Source: Pachypanchax playfairii (Eukaryota > Chordata > Actinopteri > Cyprinodontiformes > Aplocheilidae). Taken from it: 64,000 nt of DNA. Where the stretch lies: the NCBI GenBank assembly GCA_006937955.1, contig SSNP01000065.1, positions 2,293,858 through 2,357,857 of the forward strand, written 5' to 3'. The position numbers and the translations under genes are program-made. How positions within the stretch are numbered: position 1 is the first letter of the stretch; the number at the start of each line of letters is the position of its first letter. Below the pieces are notes generated by a model, which made no database searches, had not been told where the DNA came from, and worked only from the letters and a program-made list of their open reading frames with translations. Positions 23,501 through 35,500 of the stretch are shown here, one piece after another.

Positions 23501-26500
23501 GAGGCTTCACCACAAGGTGCAAACCATTAATCAGCCTCTAAAATCCAAAGACCAGATTGAACTTAAAACGCAACTGTAACAGCATCCTACAATTCACTCG
23601 ACTTAATCAGAATGGGTACACATATAATCAGAGTGAAATACTCACAGTCCCACCGGACTTGCAAGAGCTCATGAGACTGTGTTTAATCTGCAGAACTTGA
23701 AGCCTGTGGAACCAGTTTGGTCTCAGATGTATTCGTCTGTGCGCATCAAAACAGGTTTTCTTAATGTTGTCTCTTCTTCTGAGTCACTGATTTCTTGTTC
23801 CTAAAGAGACTGACCTCAGAAACGACTTGGATTCTCCATTTTCTGCCATAGTAGTCGCTTTGTTTACATTCAAGTTCTTGTGTTTTGTCAACTTCCACAA
23901 AAATGTGCAGCAACATTGCATAAATATGCATATTTGAGACTTAATCACTGGAAACATGCATCCCAGTTTATGTGGAAAAGTGTTCACAGGACACAAATGT
24001 AAAGGGTTTGATTGATTGATATAAAGTAGTAAAATAACAAAAAACTTTAAAGTTATAAACCCCATTCATTGAATATGAATTTGTGTTTAAAATCTCAGGA
24101 CTCAGAAAACCAGAGTAAAGTTGTTGGTCCAGAGCCTCAGTACCTGGATGAGTTCACAAGTCTGCTTGTGTCAGATGATACTCGAGTGATGGTGGACCTA
24201 CTGAAACTAGCGGTGTCTTTTCGCTCTGGGGAGAAAGGCAAGGAGGTCCTCTCTGCTGTGCTGTCTGGCATGGGTACAGCTTATCCACAGGTATCGTACT
24301 GTTTTCCATTACAGACAGACTTGTATGGCCCTCAGTGTCTTTACATTTATTATCTTTTTGGTGTTCAGGTTGCTGACATGTTGTTGGAGTTGTGTGTCAC
24401 TGAATTGGAGGATGTTGCCACAGACTCACAGAGTGGTCGGCTTTCCTCTCAACCAGTTGTTGTAGAGAGCAGTCATCCTTACACTGATGACACATCAACC
24501 AGCGGCACCGTAAAGATTCCAGGTAAAAACACACAAAGCAATAGTTTCTAGGAGAAATTTAAATGAGATTGAAGGATTTCAAGATGACAAAAGAGCAACA
24601 TCTAATTTGTTCGGTAGGTGCCGAGGGCCTAAGAATAGAGTTTGATCGACAGTGTTCCACTGAGAGACGCCATGATCCACTAACAGTCATGGATGGAGCT
24701 AACAGAATTGTCTCTGTGAGATCAGGTGATGCGCGGATGAGGCTGTGCCTTACTGTTGTGAAATCCAACAAATCAATTTGGGGAAAAAAAATAATTGTGA
24801 ATTCTTGTTGCATGTGTTTGAGGTCGAGAGTGGTCAGACTGGTCCAGTGAGTTAAGAATCCCAGGGGATGAACTCAAATGGAAGTTTACAAGCGATGGTT
24901 CTGTTAATGGTTGGGGCTGGCGCTTCACTGTCTACCCCATCATGCCTGCAGCTGGTGAGCTGTGAGACACAAGTGCCTCAAAGTTTTCAACTCATTTACT
25001 TCAATAAATCATTCCATTGGCTCTAAAACACACTGAGTTGATTTGTGCTGTCAAATCTTTTTTTTTTAAGGTCCCAAAGACTTGCTGTCAGATCGCTGTA
25101 TCTTGTCCTGCCCCTCTATGGACTTGGTCACATGTCTTTTAGACTTCCGGCTCAACTTTGCATCCAACAGGAGCATTGTGCCACGCTTAGCTGCCTCTCT
25201 TGCAGCTTGTGCTCAGCTTAGTGCTCTAGGTAAAGCGATATGATCTGAATCTTCCTAATTAACTATTAAACACCACTTAGATAATAATCAAAGTGACTAA
25301 ACAAGTGTTTTTGAAACCTTTGTTAAAGTTATCATTAAAGTGTATTTCTTTGGAGGTATTCATAATGTTTCATCATGTACAGCTGCTGGACACAGGATGT
25401 GGGCTCTGCAGAGGCTTCGCAAGCTTCTAACCACAGAGTATGGTCAGTCCATCAACATAAACCGACTGCTGGGAGACACGGAAGGCGAGGCTCGGTCTAT
25501 TGTAAGTGAAACTTCTTACCAAGATCCATTAGTCGAACCTGTATTCTCAAATGTAAAATTAGAATTTAAAGAATTGTGACTATATTATATATAAACTGTT
25601 CAACAACATCCCACACAAGAGACTCGTCAGTGTTAATTATATCTGGTCACTAACAAGCACCATGAAACCTCGATATCTCTTGGTTATTAACTGAGTTTTA
25701 TAGTGGTACCTGAACGTGTTGTGGTGTTATGTTATGTGATCTTCATGAAATAGACTCCCACTGTAAAGTAAGTTAACATCATTCAATTCTGTTCAGATTC
25801 AAACATACTTTATTAATCCGCAAAGAAAATTAGATGTTGTAGTAACTCATTTTTAGAGGGTTCTAGCTGTGGACAGGAAGGATGTCCTGTAGAGGGTTCT
25901 AGCTGTGGACAGGAAGGATGTCCTGTAGAGGGTTCTAGCTGTGGACAGGAAGGATGTCCTGTAGAGGGTTCTAGCTGTGGACAGGAAGGATCTCCTGTAG
26001 AGGGTTCTAGTTGTGGACAGGAAGGATCTACTGTAGATGGTTCTAGTTGTGGACAGGAAGGATCTCCTGTAGAGGGTTCTAGTTGTGGACAGGAAGGATC
26101 TCCTGTAGAGGGTTCTAGCTGTAGACAGGAAGGATGTCCTGTAGAGGGTTCTAGCTGTAGACAACAAGGATGTCCTGTAGAGGGTTCTAGCTGTGGACAG
26201 GAAGGATCTCCTGTAGAGGGTTCTAGTTGTGGACAGGAAGGATGTCCTGTAGAGGGTTCTGGCTTTAGACAGGAAGGATCTCCTGTAGAGGGTTCTAGTT
26301 GTGGACAGGAAGGATCTCCTGTAGAGGGTTCTAGCTGTGGACAGAAAGGATCTCCTATAGAGGGTTCTAGCTGTGGACAGGAAGGATCTCCTGTAGTGGT
26401 CTGTTTTGGATCTGAAGAATCTTCTGACTGAAGACACTCTGTTGTTGAGTTACTGTGTTCTGAAGAGGATGATGAGGGTTTTCCATCATGTTCTTCACCC

Positions 26501-29500
26501 TCCTTTGGACAATCAACTCAAGAGGATCCAGATCAGAACCAGAACAGAATCATTTTATTTCAGTCTCTTTACATCACTTTCTCTGATGCTGCTCCCCCTA
26601 CAGGTGACTGTAGATCAGGGGTGCCCAAAGTCGGGCCTCGAGGGCCACTATCCTGCATGTTTTAGATGTGTCCCTGCTTCAACACACCTGATTCTAATCT
26701 GCAACATCTCAGCAAGTCCAGCAGAAGCATGTTAACGACCCATTCATCTGCATCAGGTGTGCTAAAGCAGAGGAACATCCAAAACATGCTGGATATTGGC
26801 CCTTGAGGCCTGGAGTTGGACACCCCTGCTGTAGATGTTCACACTCGTCAGACTGATGGAAGAGAAGGTTTAAACTTCCTAATTCTCTCTTTGCTTTACT
26901 TCTACTCTACAGCCAGATCCACTTTTTTTCAAAACATCAGGGATTTGGGATCTGATATGTCAATTAGCTTTCTTGTAAACAAGTCTCTCAGTGTTATGGT
27001 TAGGCATCTTAGCAAGTGGCAAAAAGGTAACAAATCAAGGAAAAATCCTTGAATCTGCACATAATCCAAACCAGAATAAATATAAATTCAAAAAGAGTCA
27101 TGTTTGCAAAAAGAAAACAAACACTCAAAGGTAAAAACTGCTAGTAAATTCACAGACCCTTTCCAACAGGCTTCCACCACATATAGCACTACTACTCTAG
27201 AAATGCTAAAATCAGCTTTACAAGGTAAAAGTTACATTTACATTACATTTGCTTGTCCAGAGTTACCTTTCCTTAAAAATTTTAATTTCTAAACTTTTAT
27301 TCTTATACAGCACTACAATCTACAATAATTGTTGCAAAATCGGGGTCCAACGTGTAAAACCAGTTTACATGTTTATAAAGCTTGATCCCTTTTTTTTTTT
27401 TTTTTTTTTTGCAGAGTTTCACTGGCAGTGCTTTGGCTGCTCTCGTAAAAGGACTTCCTGAGGCTCTACAAAGGCAGTATGAATACGAAGACCCTATAGT
27501 CAGAGGAGGAAAGCAGCTACTCCATAGTCCATTTTTCAAGGTACAATAGAATATTTAATAGTGAACTGGAGCCTTGAAAATAATTAATGTTCCTCTCTGA
27601 GACTAATTTTAATGTTGTCCAGGTCTTGGTTGCTCTAGCTTGTGACCTCGAGCTGGACACTTTACCATGCTGTGCTGAGACCCATAAATGGGCCTGGTTC
27701 CGCCGATACTGCACTGCCTCCAGAGTGGCTGTAGCCCTGGATAAGAGAACCTCTTTACCACGAGCCTTCCTGGATGAGGTTCACGTTCTATGCCTCTCTT
27801 TGGAGTCCTTCACCTTTCTTTATCACTCTTTAACTGAAAAAGTTTTTAACATATTGTGTTTGCTTGACAGGTTACAAAAAAAATCTGTGAGCTTATGGCA
27901 GATCATGAGAGCATGAACGGACTCCACGAGAGTCACGATTTGTTCAAGCGTGAGCACGATGAGCAGCTTGTACAATGGATGAACCGACGTCCAGATGACT
28001 GGACCCTCTCTGCTGGTGGGAGCGGTACCATTTATGGCTGGGGCCACAACCACAGAGGGCAGCTGGGGGGAATCGAAGGGGCGAAGGTCAAAGTACCCAC
28101 ACCAACTGAGGCTCTCGCCACACTGCGGCCTGTACAGCTCATTGGAGGAGAACAGACTCTGTTTGCTGTCACAGCTGATGGAAAGGTCTCAGTTCAATTT
28201 GTTTTTATCAGTCATTCTGTAAACCATGTTGAAAGTTTTGATTAGAATGTCATTCTGACATATTACAAATGTAAATAATGTGCTTAATATTTTTCATCTT
28301 GATCATCAGTTGTATGCGACTGGATATGGAGCAGGTGGCAGATTGGGTATTGGTGGTACTGAGTCTGTGTCCACCCCTACTTTACTGGAGTCCATCCAGC
28401 ATGTCTTCATCAGGAAGGTGGCGGTGAACTCAGGAGGGAAGCACTGCCTGGCCCTCTCCTCAGAGGGAGAAGTTTACTCCTGGGGAGAAGCTGAGGATGG
28501 TAAACTAGGTCACGGGAACAGAAGGTAAAATCTTTGATATCAAGAGAAAACCTGTAACTTTAATTTACTGTTCATGAAATATTAGCAGAAGTTTATATTT
28601 GACAGTGGATGAAGATGAAGGAGAAAAACTCTGGAATGTTTGCTGTTTTATCTTAACTGGGATTCCTTTTAACTTCAGCCCCTGTGACCGTCCTCGTGTT
28701 ATCGAGTCCCTGAGGGGAGTAGAAGTGGTGGATATTGCAGCCGGAGGTGCTCACAGTGCCTGCATCACAGCCAGTGGAGAGCTCTTCACATGGGGTAAAG
28801 GCCGTTATGGAAGACTGGGGCATGGAGACAGCGAGGACCAGCTTAAACCCAAACTGGTTTGTGATCACTTTTGCTCAATTTCCATCAGCTTTCTGTATGT
28901 AAGTAACTTGGCCTAAAAAATAAACCAACTGTCTATGTGGTTTATCCAGGTAGATGCACTACAGGGTCACAGGGTCATTGACGTTGCTTGTGGCAGTGGA
29001 GATGCCCAGACGCTGTGTTTAACTGATGATGACATGGTCTGGTCTTGGGGAGATGGAGACTATGGAAAATTAGGTCGAGGAGGCAGCGATGGCTGCAAGA
29101 TCCCCATGAAGGTAAAATAAACTACGCAGAAATGTGTATATTAAGTGAGCAAAGACATCATTTCAGACTCGTTGGCCTTCTTTCTTTGGTTACTAGGTCT
29201 AATTCTGTAAACAATAAATCTCCATCTGACTTTTTTGTTTCTTTGAATATCAGTAGCTACTAATTTTAAATTAAATCTGTACATAAAGATACACTGCTGA
29301 CCTTTTTCTGTGCTTATTGGTCATTCATTACATTTTCCTCAATCTTGATCTTACTCCTTCATGTTTAAGCACAGTTTTAGGGGAGTATTAATGTGGCCTG
29401 CAAGATCAGTTAATGTGACAAAGACTATACAAGCATATTATAGACAAGAGCCAAGTAATGCTCCAAAGTATCAGCTCTTCTATTATTTATTGTTATCTTA

Positions 29501-32500
29501 ATGGTTATTATTATCAGGGCTTTAAAACAAATGGTCTCATCTGTCACAGTCTGGCCCCCACAACAGGAGCTTAGCAATAAACAGGCCTGTTTGAAATGCT
29601 TTTTTCAGCTTGTGGTACATTTTAACAGTAGTGATGTTGTATCCGGATCGTAACACGTGAACATTCCAGAGTCTCTCGGCCTGTTTCAGTGAAACAGGAG
29701 CTCTTTATTTTTTAACAATACTTTAATAAATAAATTAAAAAGTGAGCTGCTTTAATTTACAAATGTAAAGCATTGCCTAAGTACTATATGCTTTGTGATT
29801 AAAACATTTAAAGTGATATTTCTTTATTCACCATAAATTATAAAATTATTATTTTAATGGTTTTGCTACCTTAGATTGATTCTCTTACCGGCCTTGGAGT
29901 GGTGAAGGTGGAGTGTGGCTCTCAGTTCTCTGTAGCTCTGACTAAATCTGGGGCAGTCTACACCTGGTATGTACACTTCTGCAGAGCAAAGGCCGGCCAC
30001 ATGCTGGTGACATAATGGAGTTCATTATGTTGTGTATGTATGTGTGTGTTCATGTATGGTGTTATTTAAAGGGGGAAAGGGGACTACCATCGACTGGGCC
30101 ATGGCTCTGATGACCACGTGAGACGACCCAGACAGGTACAAGGGCTGCAAGGGAAAAAAGTCATCGCCATAGCAACTGGATCACTGCACTGTGTCTGCTG
30201 CACAGAGGATGGTAGAATATTTTTATTCATTGTCCTGCTTTTTGCCTGGCTCTCTGGATTTATTGTACTCATTCTGGCTTTTCTGTATCAAAAACTCATA
30301 ATCTCTGTAAAGTTCAGTTGAAGCTTCACAAAACGCTATTGTGTAAAAATTAGGAGAAGTGTACACATGGGGCGACAACGACGAGGGACAACTTGGAGAC
30401 GGGACCACTAATGCCATTCAGAGGCCACGTCTGGTGGCTGCGCTGCAGGGCAAGAAAATCAACCGAGTGGCCTGTGGCTCTGCTCACACTCTCGCCTGGT
30501 CCACCAGTAAACCCACTAATGCTGGGAAACTACCTGCACAGGTACTAGCCCAGTACTAAAAATTGGTACCTTTGATTGATTCCAGTAGATGGCAGTAACA
30601 TTTTTTAGACACAAGTGTCACCTAATAGAGATCTTCAGATTTTCATACTTGCTTGTTTTCAATCTTTGTGTTTTTAAGGTTCCGATGGAGTACAACCATC
30701 TACAGGAAATACCTATCATGGCCCTGAGGAACAGGCTGCTGCTGCTGCATCATTTCTCTGAGCTCTTCTGCCCATGCATTCCCATGTTTGACCTGGAGGG
30801 ACGGCTGGGTCAGACAGGCCATGGCCCTTCAGTTGGCTTTGACACACTCAGGGGCATCCTTATCTCTCAGGGCAAGGTGTGACAGTGTAAAAAAGACTAA
30901 GGCACATAAATTATAGGAATTATATGGTAAAGCAAAAGCTGAAATTTTTTTTAACTTATCCTCAAACAGGAAGCAGCTTTTAGGAAGGTGGTGCAAGCTA
31001 CGATGGTGAGAGACAGACAGCATGGACCTGTTGTGGAGCTGAACAGGATACAGGTGCAGTTAGCAACACAGCCATCATTTCAAGCTTGTTTTTATCCACA
31101 GTCAGTTTCTCTTAAAGCCCCCCCACCCTTCAGTTTAGACTGAGTTTTGTCTTGGCCACTGCGACATTATGTTCCAGGTTGGCTCTTCATGTGATGTCTT
31201 TCATTAGGGGATTTTTTGTTTTGTTTTGTTTCATGGTGTGTGATCTGAACTCCTTCCTGCCTGTAGGAAGTCCTATTCTAACTTTTGGACCCCACAGAGA
31301 GTTTTCAATCCGTTCTGTCTGTGGAGAAGAAAGCTGTCAAATCTGACTGTTCATGCACATCCGTACTTTGTTTCTAACAGGAAGTTATTAAGCACTTAAC
31401 AGAAATAACCCATTTTCTTTCTTTTCTGAAATGTATTTTGCCCTTTTCACTCCACAGGTGAAGCGTTCCCGTAGCAAAGGAGGTCTGGCAGGTCCAGACG
31501 GAACCAAGTCTGTGTTTGGTCAGATGTGTGCTAAAATGAGTTCATTCAGCACCGACAGTCTGCTGCTCCCTCATCGAGTGTGGAAGGTTAAATTTGTGGG
31601 TATGTGTTCATGTCCACCATGTGATGCTAAGCTCTCCCTCAAATCATTTCTTTTAAAATTATTGTAGCTCAAAAATAGGAAAGGGTGTTTATCATCATCT
31701 GTGTTTGACACGTTTGCTTTTTTTTTGTTAGGTGAGTCTGTGGACGACTGTGGTGGAGGCTACAGTGAGTCCATTGCTGAAATGTGCGAAGAGCTGCAGA
31801 ACTCCTTAACGCCACTGCTCATCGTCACTCCCAACGGCCGCGACGAGTCGGGTGCCAACAGGGATTGTTTCCTTCTTAACCCTGCAGCCAAGTCCTCGCT
31901 TCACATGAGCATGTTTAGATTCTTAGGTATAATCTCCCAACTCTGCACAGTTATTCCTATGCAAACAGAAGCCATTATATAAATGTGTTATTTACATTAC
32001 TAAAGATTAAGCACCTTGCCTGACATGGCAAGTGGGTTTTTTTCTTGTTTTTTTCACACAGTTTCAATCCTATTTTGATCAGCGTTATCTGTGTTTCTCT
32101 GCTTTCCTGGGTTTCCAGGAGTTCTCCTGGGCATTGCAATCCGGACTGGAAGCCCTCTCAGCCTGAATCTGGCAGAGCCTGTATGGAAGCAGCTGGCAGG
32201 CATGAACCTAACCATCGCTGACCTTAGTGAGGTGGGTGCATCACCCAGCGTGTGTGTGCGAGCAGGGCTTGACATTAACTTTTCTGTTCACCAGCCACTG
32301 TGGCTAGTGGTTTTCCAAAGTTACTAGCCACTCAGCATTTTCACTAGCCACAATTTTGTTGTTGAGAAATTATGTTTAATATGATTAAAGCTGACTATGG
32401 CATGGTAAAGTTTACTTGACCTAGATTTACAACCTTTTTAAATGTAAATGACCCTTGTACACACATTCTCCCCTGGGTCATACGATAACCATTCTCGACC

Positions 32501-35500
32501 TGCTGTCTTCCACTTTTCGTTAAATGACCTTTTCTTTTTCTTTGTCTCTCCTTCCTTCGTTTCATCTTCATGTTTTCTTTTTGTTTGCTCTTCGGGTTTC
32601 CTGACGCCTTGAATGTGCCGCCACATTATCACCCCCACTACTTCACAACTGTTGTCCACAGGGACCGGCTGTCTAAAGTGACGTTGGTCACGAATGGACC
32701 AATGAGCAAACACTGTGCGCAGGCAGTGCTCATGGGAGTTGTAGTGTCTTAGTCTCACATTGCAATTCGTTTATTATTTCAGATGTCATTTGAGAAAACT
32801 ACAATAAAAAAAATTATATAAAATTCAGCCCGCCAAAAGTGGCTAGTCGGAGTGGCTGCGTCACCCGCCACTGCTGAAATTCACCCGCATTTGGCGGGTG
32901 TTAATGTCAAGCCCTGTGTGCGAGACAGATACACTTATGAGGATTTACTGAGTGTGTTCAAGTCTCAAACATCAAGACTGAAGGGAGATACACTCATATT
33001 AACACATTTATAGTCAAGTGTGTGCTAACTGTAAAGAAAATTCAGTAATTATCCATTATCAGATCTGTCAGTACCCAGTCTCTCAAGTTCTGTTGATTCT
33101 CTGATCTGTAACTAGTTTGATAATGATGAAGTAGATACAGTAAGTGCCCAAGTACAAAAGAAAAAATATTCAAAAAACAAAAGAATAGTGAAGTCTGCGA
33201 AAGATGTTTTATCTCCTGATCTGATCCCATGACCAAGTCCCTTCATGTGTTGTAATTATTTTCAGAGAAATAATTATAAAATTTACAAGGAAAAAATAGG
33301 TTTTGTTGGATGGATTACAGTTCAGGCTGTACATAGAATAAATTTAATCTTGCATCATTTACAAATCAAAGGGCTTTTAAATTGACCTTGTTGACCTTTC
33401 ATATTATCAGATGTTACAAAACACCTGCAGCTCACATGATCAGCATTAACATGTAAGAAATTCCACTACGGATTAAATCTAAGCCAATCATTTTACAGTT
33501 CTTTGCTAGTACAGAGTACTCCTTTTTTTTCTGGAAACTTACCCTTTTACTTGTACTCATCTGAGGGGTTTTCAGTGTAAGAAGACACACTTTTGGCCTG
33601 TGTATATGAGGTGGTGAGAGTCTCCTACTGCCCTCACGCTCTAATCATATGCTCCCGAACCTTCTTTAGGAGAGTAGTAGAGTCAGTAAAAGGCCCTTTT
33701 CCTCTGAAAGCAGCTTTTGTTTGCTGTGTTTGCCCCTGAGATACTAGAAAGGTTAAAGATGGGGAATGATTTTAGCACAAGACTCAGTGGATGGCTGTTG
33801 AGTTCATGAGACTTGTGTTATGGGTTCAAGTGCTTCAACTGTACTCATGTAACCATAAGTGTGTAAAAGTCCTTGACATGTGAATCAAACTATAGTTATT
33901 GTAGCTTGTTGTGATTTGATGTTTCATCTAGGTTGATAAGGATTTTATTCCGGGCTTGATGTATATCCGGGATAACGAAGCTACAGCTGAGGAGTTCGAG
34001 GCCATGACCCTGCCCTTCACGGTGCCCAATGCCAGTGGCCAGGACATCCAGCTCAGTTCCAAATACTCCCACATCACCCTTGGGAACCGCACAGAATACG
34101 TCCGCCTTGCAATTAATTACAGGTGACAAAATATAGTGATGCCACATGTACATCTGCAATCCTATTCATTTCACGTGTCTCATTCATTTTTTGTATTGTT
34201 GCAGACTCCATGAGTTTGATGAGCAAGTATCTGCTGTACGCGAGGGAATGGCTCGAGTGGTTCCCGTTCCCCTGCTGTCGCTTTTCACCGGTTACGAGCT
34301 GGAAACGATGGTGAGGAAACGCAGGTTTCTGTTTATTAAGTCACCTCTGTCCTATGGCTGTATACACTCAGATTCTGATGGAAATGCCTCCTTTCTTTCA
34401 GGTGTGTGGAAGTCCAGACATCCCTCTCCACCTGCTTAAGTCAGTGGCCACCTATAAAGGTGTGGAACCGACTGCACCGCTCATCCAATGGTTCTGGGAA
34501 GTGATGGAGTCCTTCTCTAACACAGAGAGGTCCCTTTTTCTGAGGTTTGTCTGGGGACGCACACGGCTGCCACGCACCATCGCTGACTTCCGAGGCCGAG
34601 ATTTTGTTGTACAGGTGAGAAGGTGACAAATTAAATGGTTTTCTTATGTACGAGTACTTCTTTTATTAAGTTATTTAGTTCCCAACCTTTTTAGGTCCGT
34701 GACCCCATTTTCACATCACAAATATTTGGCGACCCCAGAGAAATTATTTTTTTAGAATTAGTTTTTGATCATGTCTGTTATACTGTCTTGCAGATACAAA
34801 GTAGCCAGGATTAGTGCACAAAGTCACAATTTTATTTTCCCTGATCAGAGTACAGGCTTTACATACCAGGCCTAGACTGCCCCAGATTTATAAAAAAAGA
34901 CTAGTAAAAGAATTAGCACATTAATAAAAGAATTGGGAATTGTCAATTTATGGAGAGAAATTAATCCAACAGGTCAAGACACACTACTCTGCTGCTCTTA
35001 AAGTATACTCTCACATTGACTATTTTTTAATGTTTTTTACAAAACACAGGTATTGTGATACGGGGGAAAGCATTGAAACTACTCTCATATAGGTTAGGAA
35101 AACAGGAAGCAGAGAGGACAATACACAAAATTTTAAACCCGTTGACAAATAAACCAACCCAGAGCAAATTAAACAGTACTTTGAGGAGTTTTACCAGAAA
35201 TTGTATTCACAGCCACATGTGAAATAAATATGTTGTAATTATTTTGTATCATGCCAGTTACAGAAAGTAGAGAACCAGTTTCTCCAAAGCTTCATAGTGT
35301 AAATGGGTGTTGGGCAAAGTCTGATCAGGAGAGGGGTCAGGAGAAAATAAAATTTCAGGGATCCTATTGTTAAACCTTCTGTCTCTTTTAAGCTTTCTAT
35401 TTTCATCCTTAAACTCCTTCCCTCCTTTTCAAGGGTTCTTGTTTTTCTCTTTTTGATTTCCTGTCTTTGTTCAAGCCTCAGATTTATGCTTTTTTTCGCT

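Noticed and set aside
25853..26437. 194-codon minus-strand frame with a 12-residue repeat
   Set aside because: It is just the 36-bp minisatellite read in one frame. It has no start context, no homology and lies in a HERC2 intron.
32438..32758. 106-codon minus-strand frame
   Set aside because: Lies inside a non-coding hAT element and has no homology I recognise.
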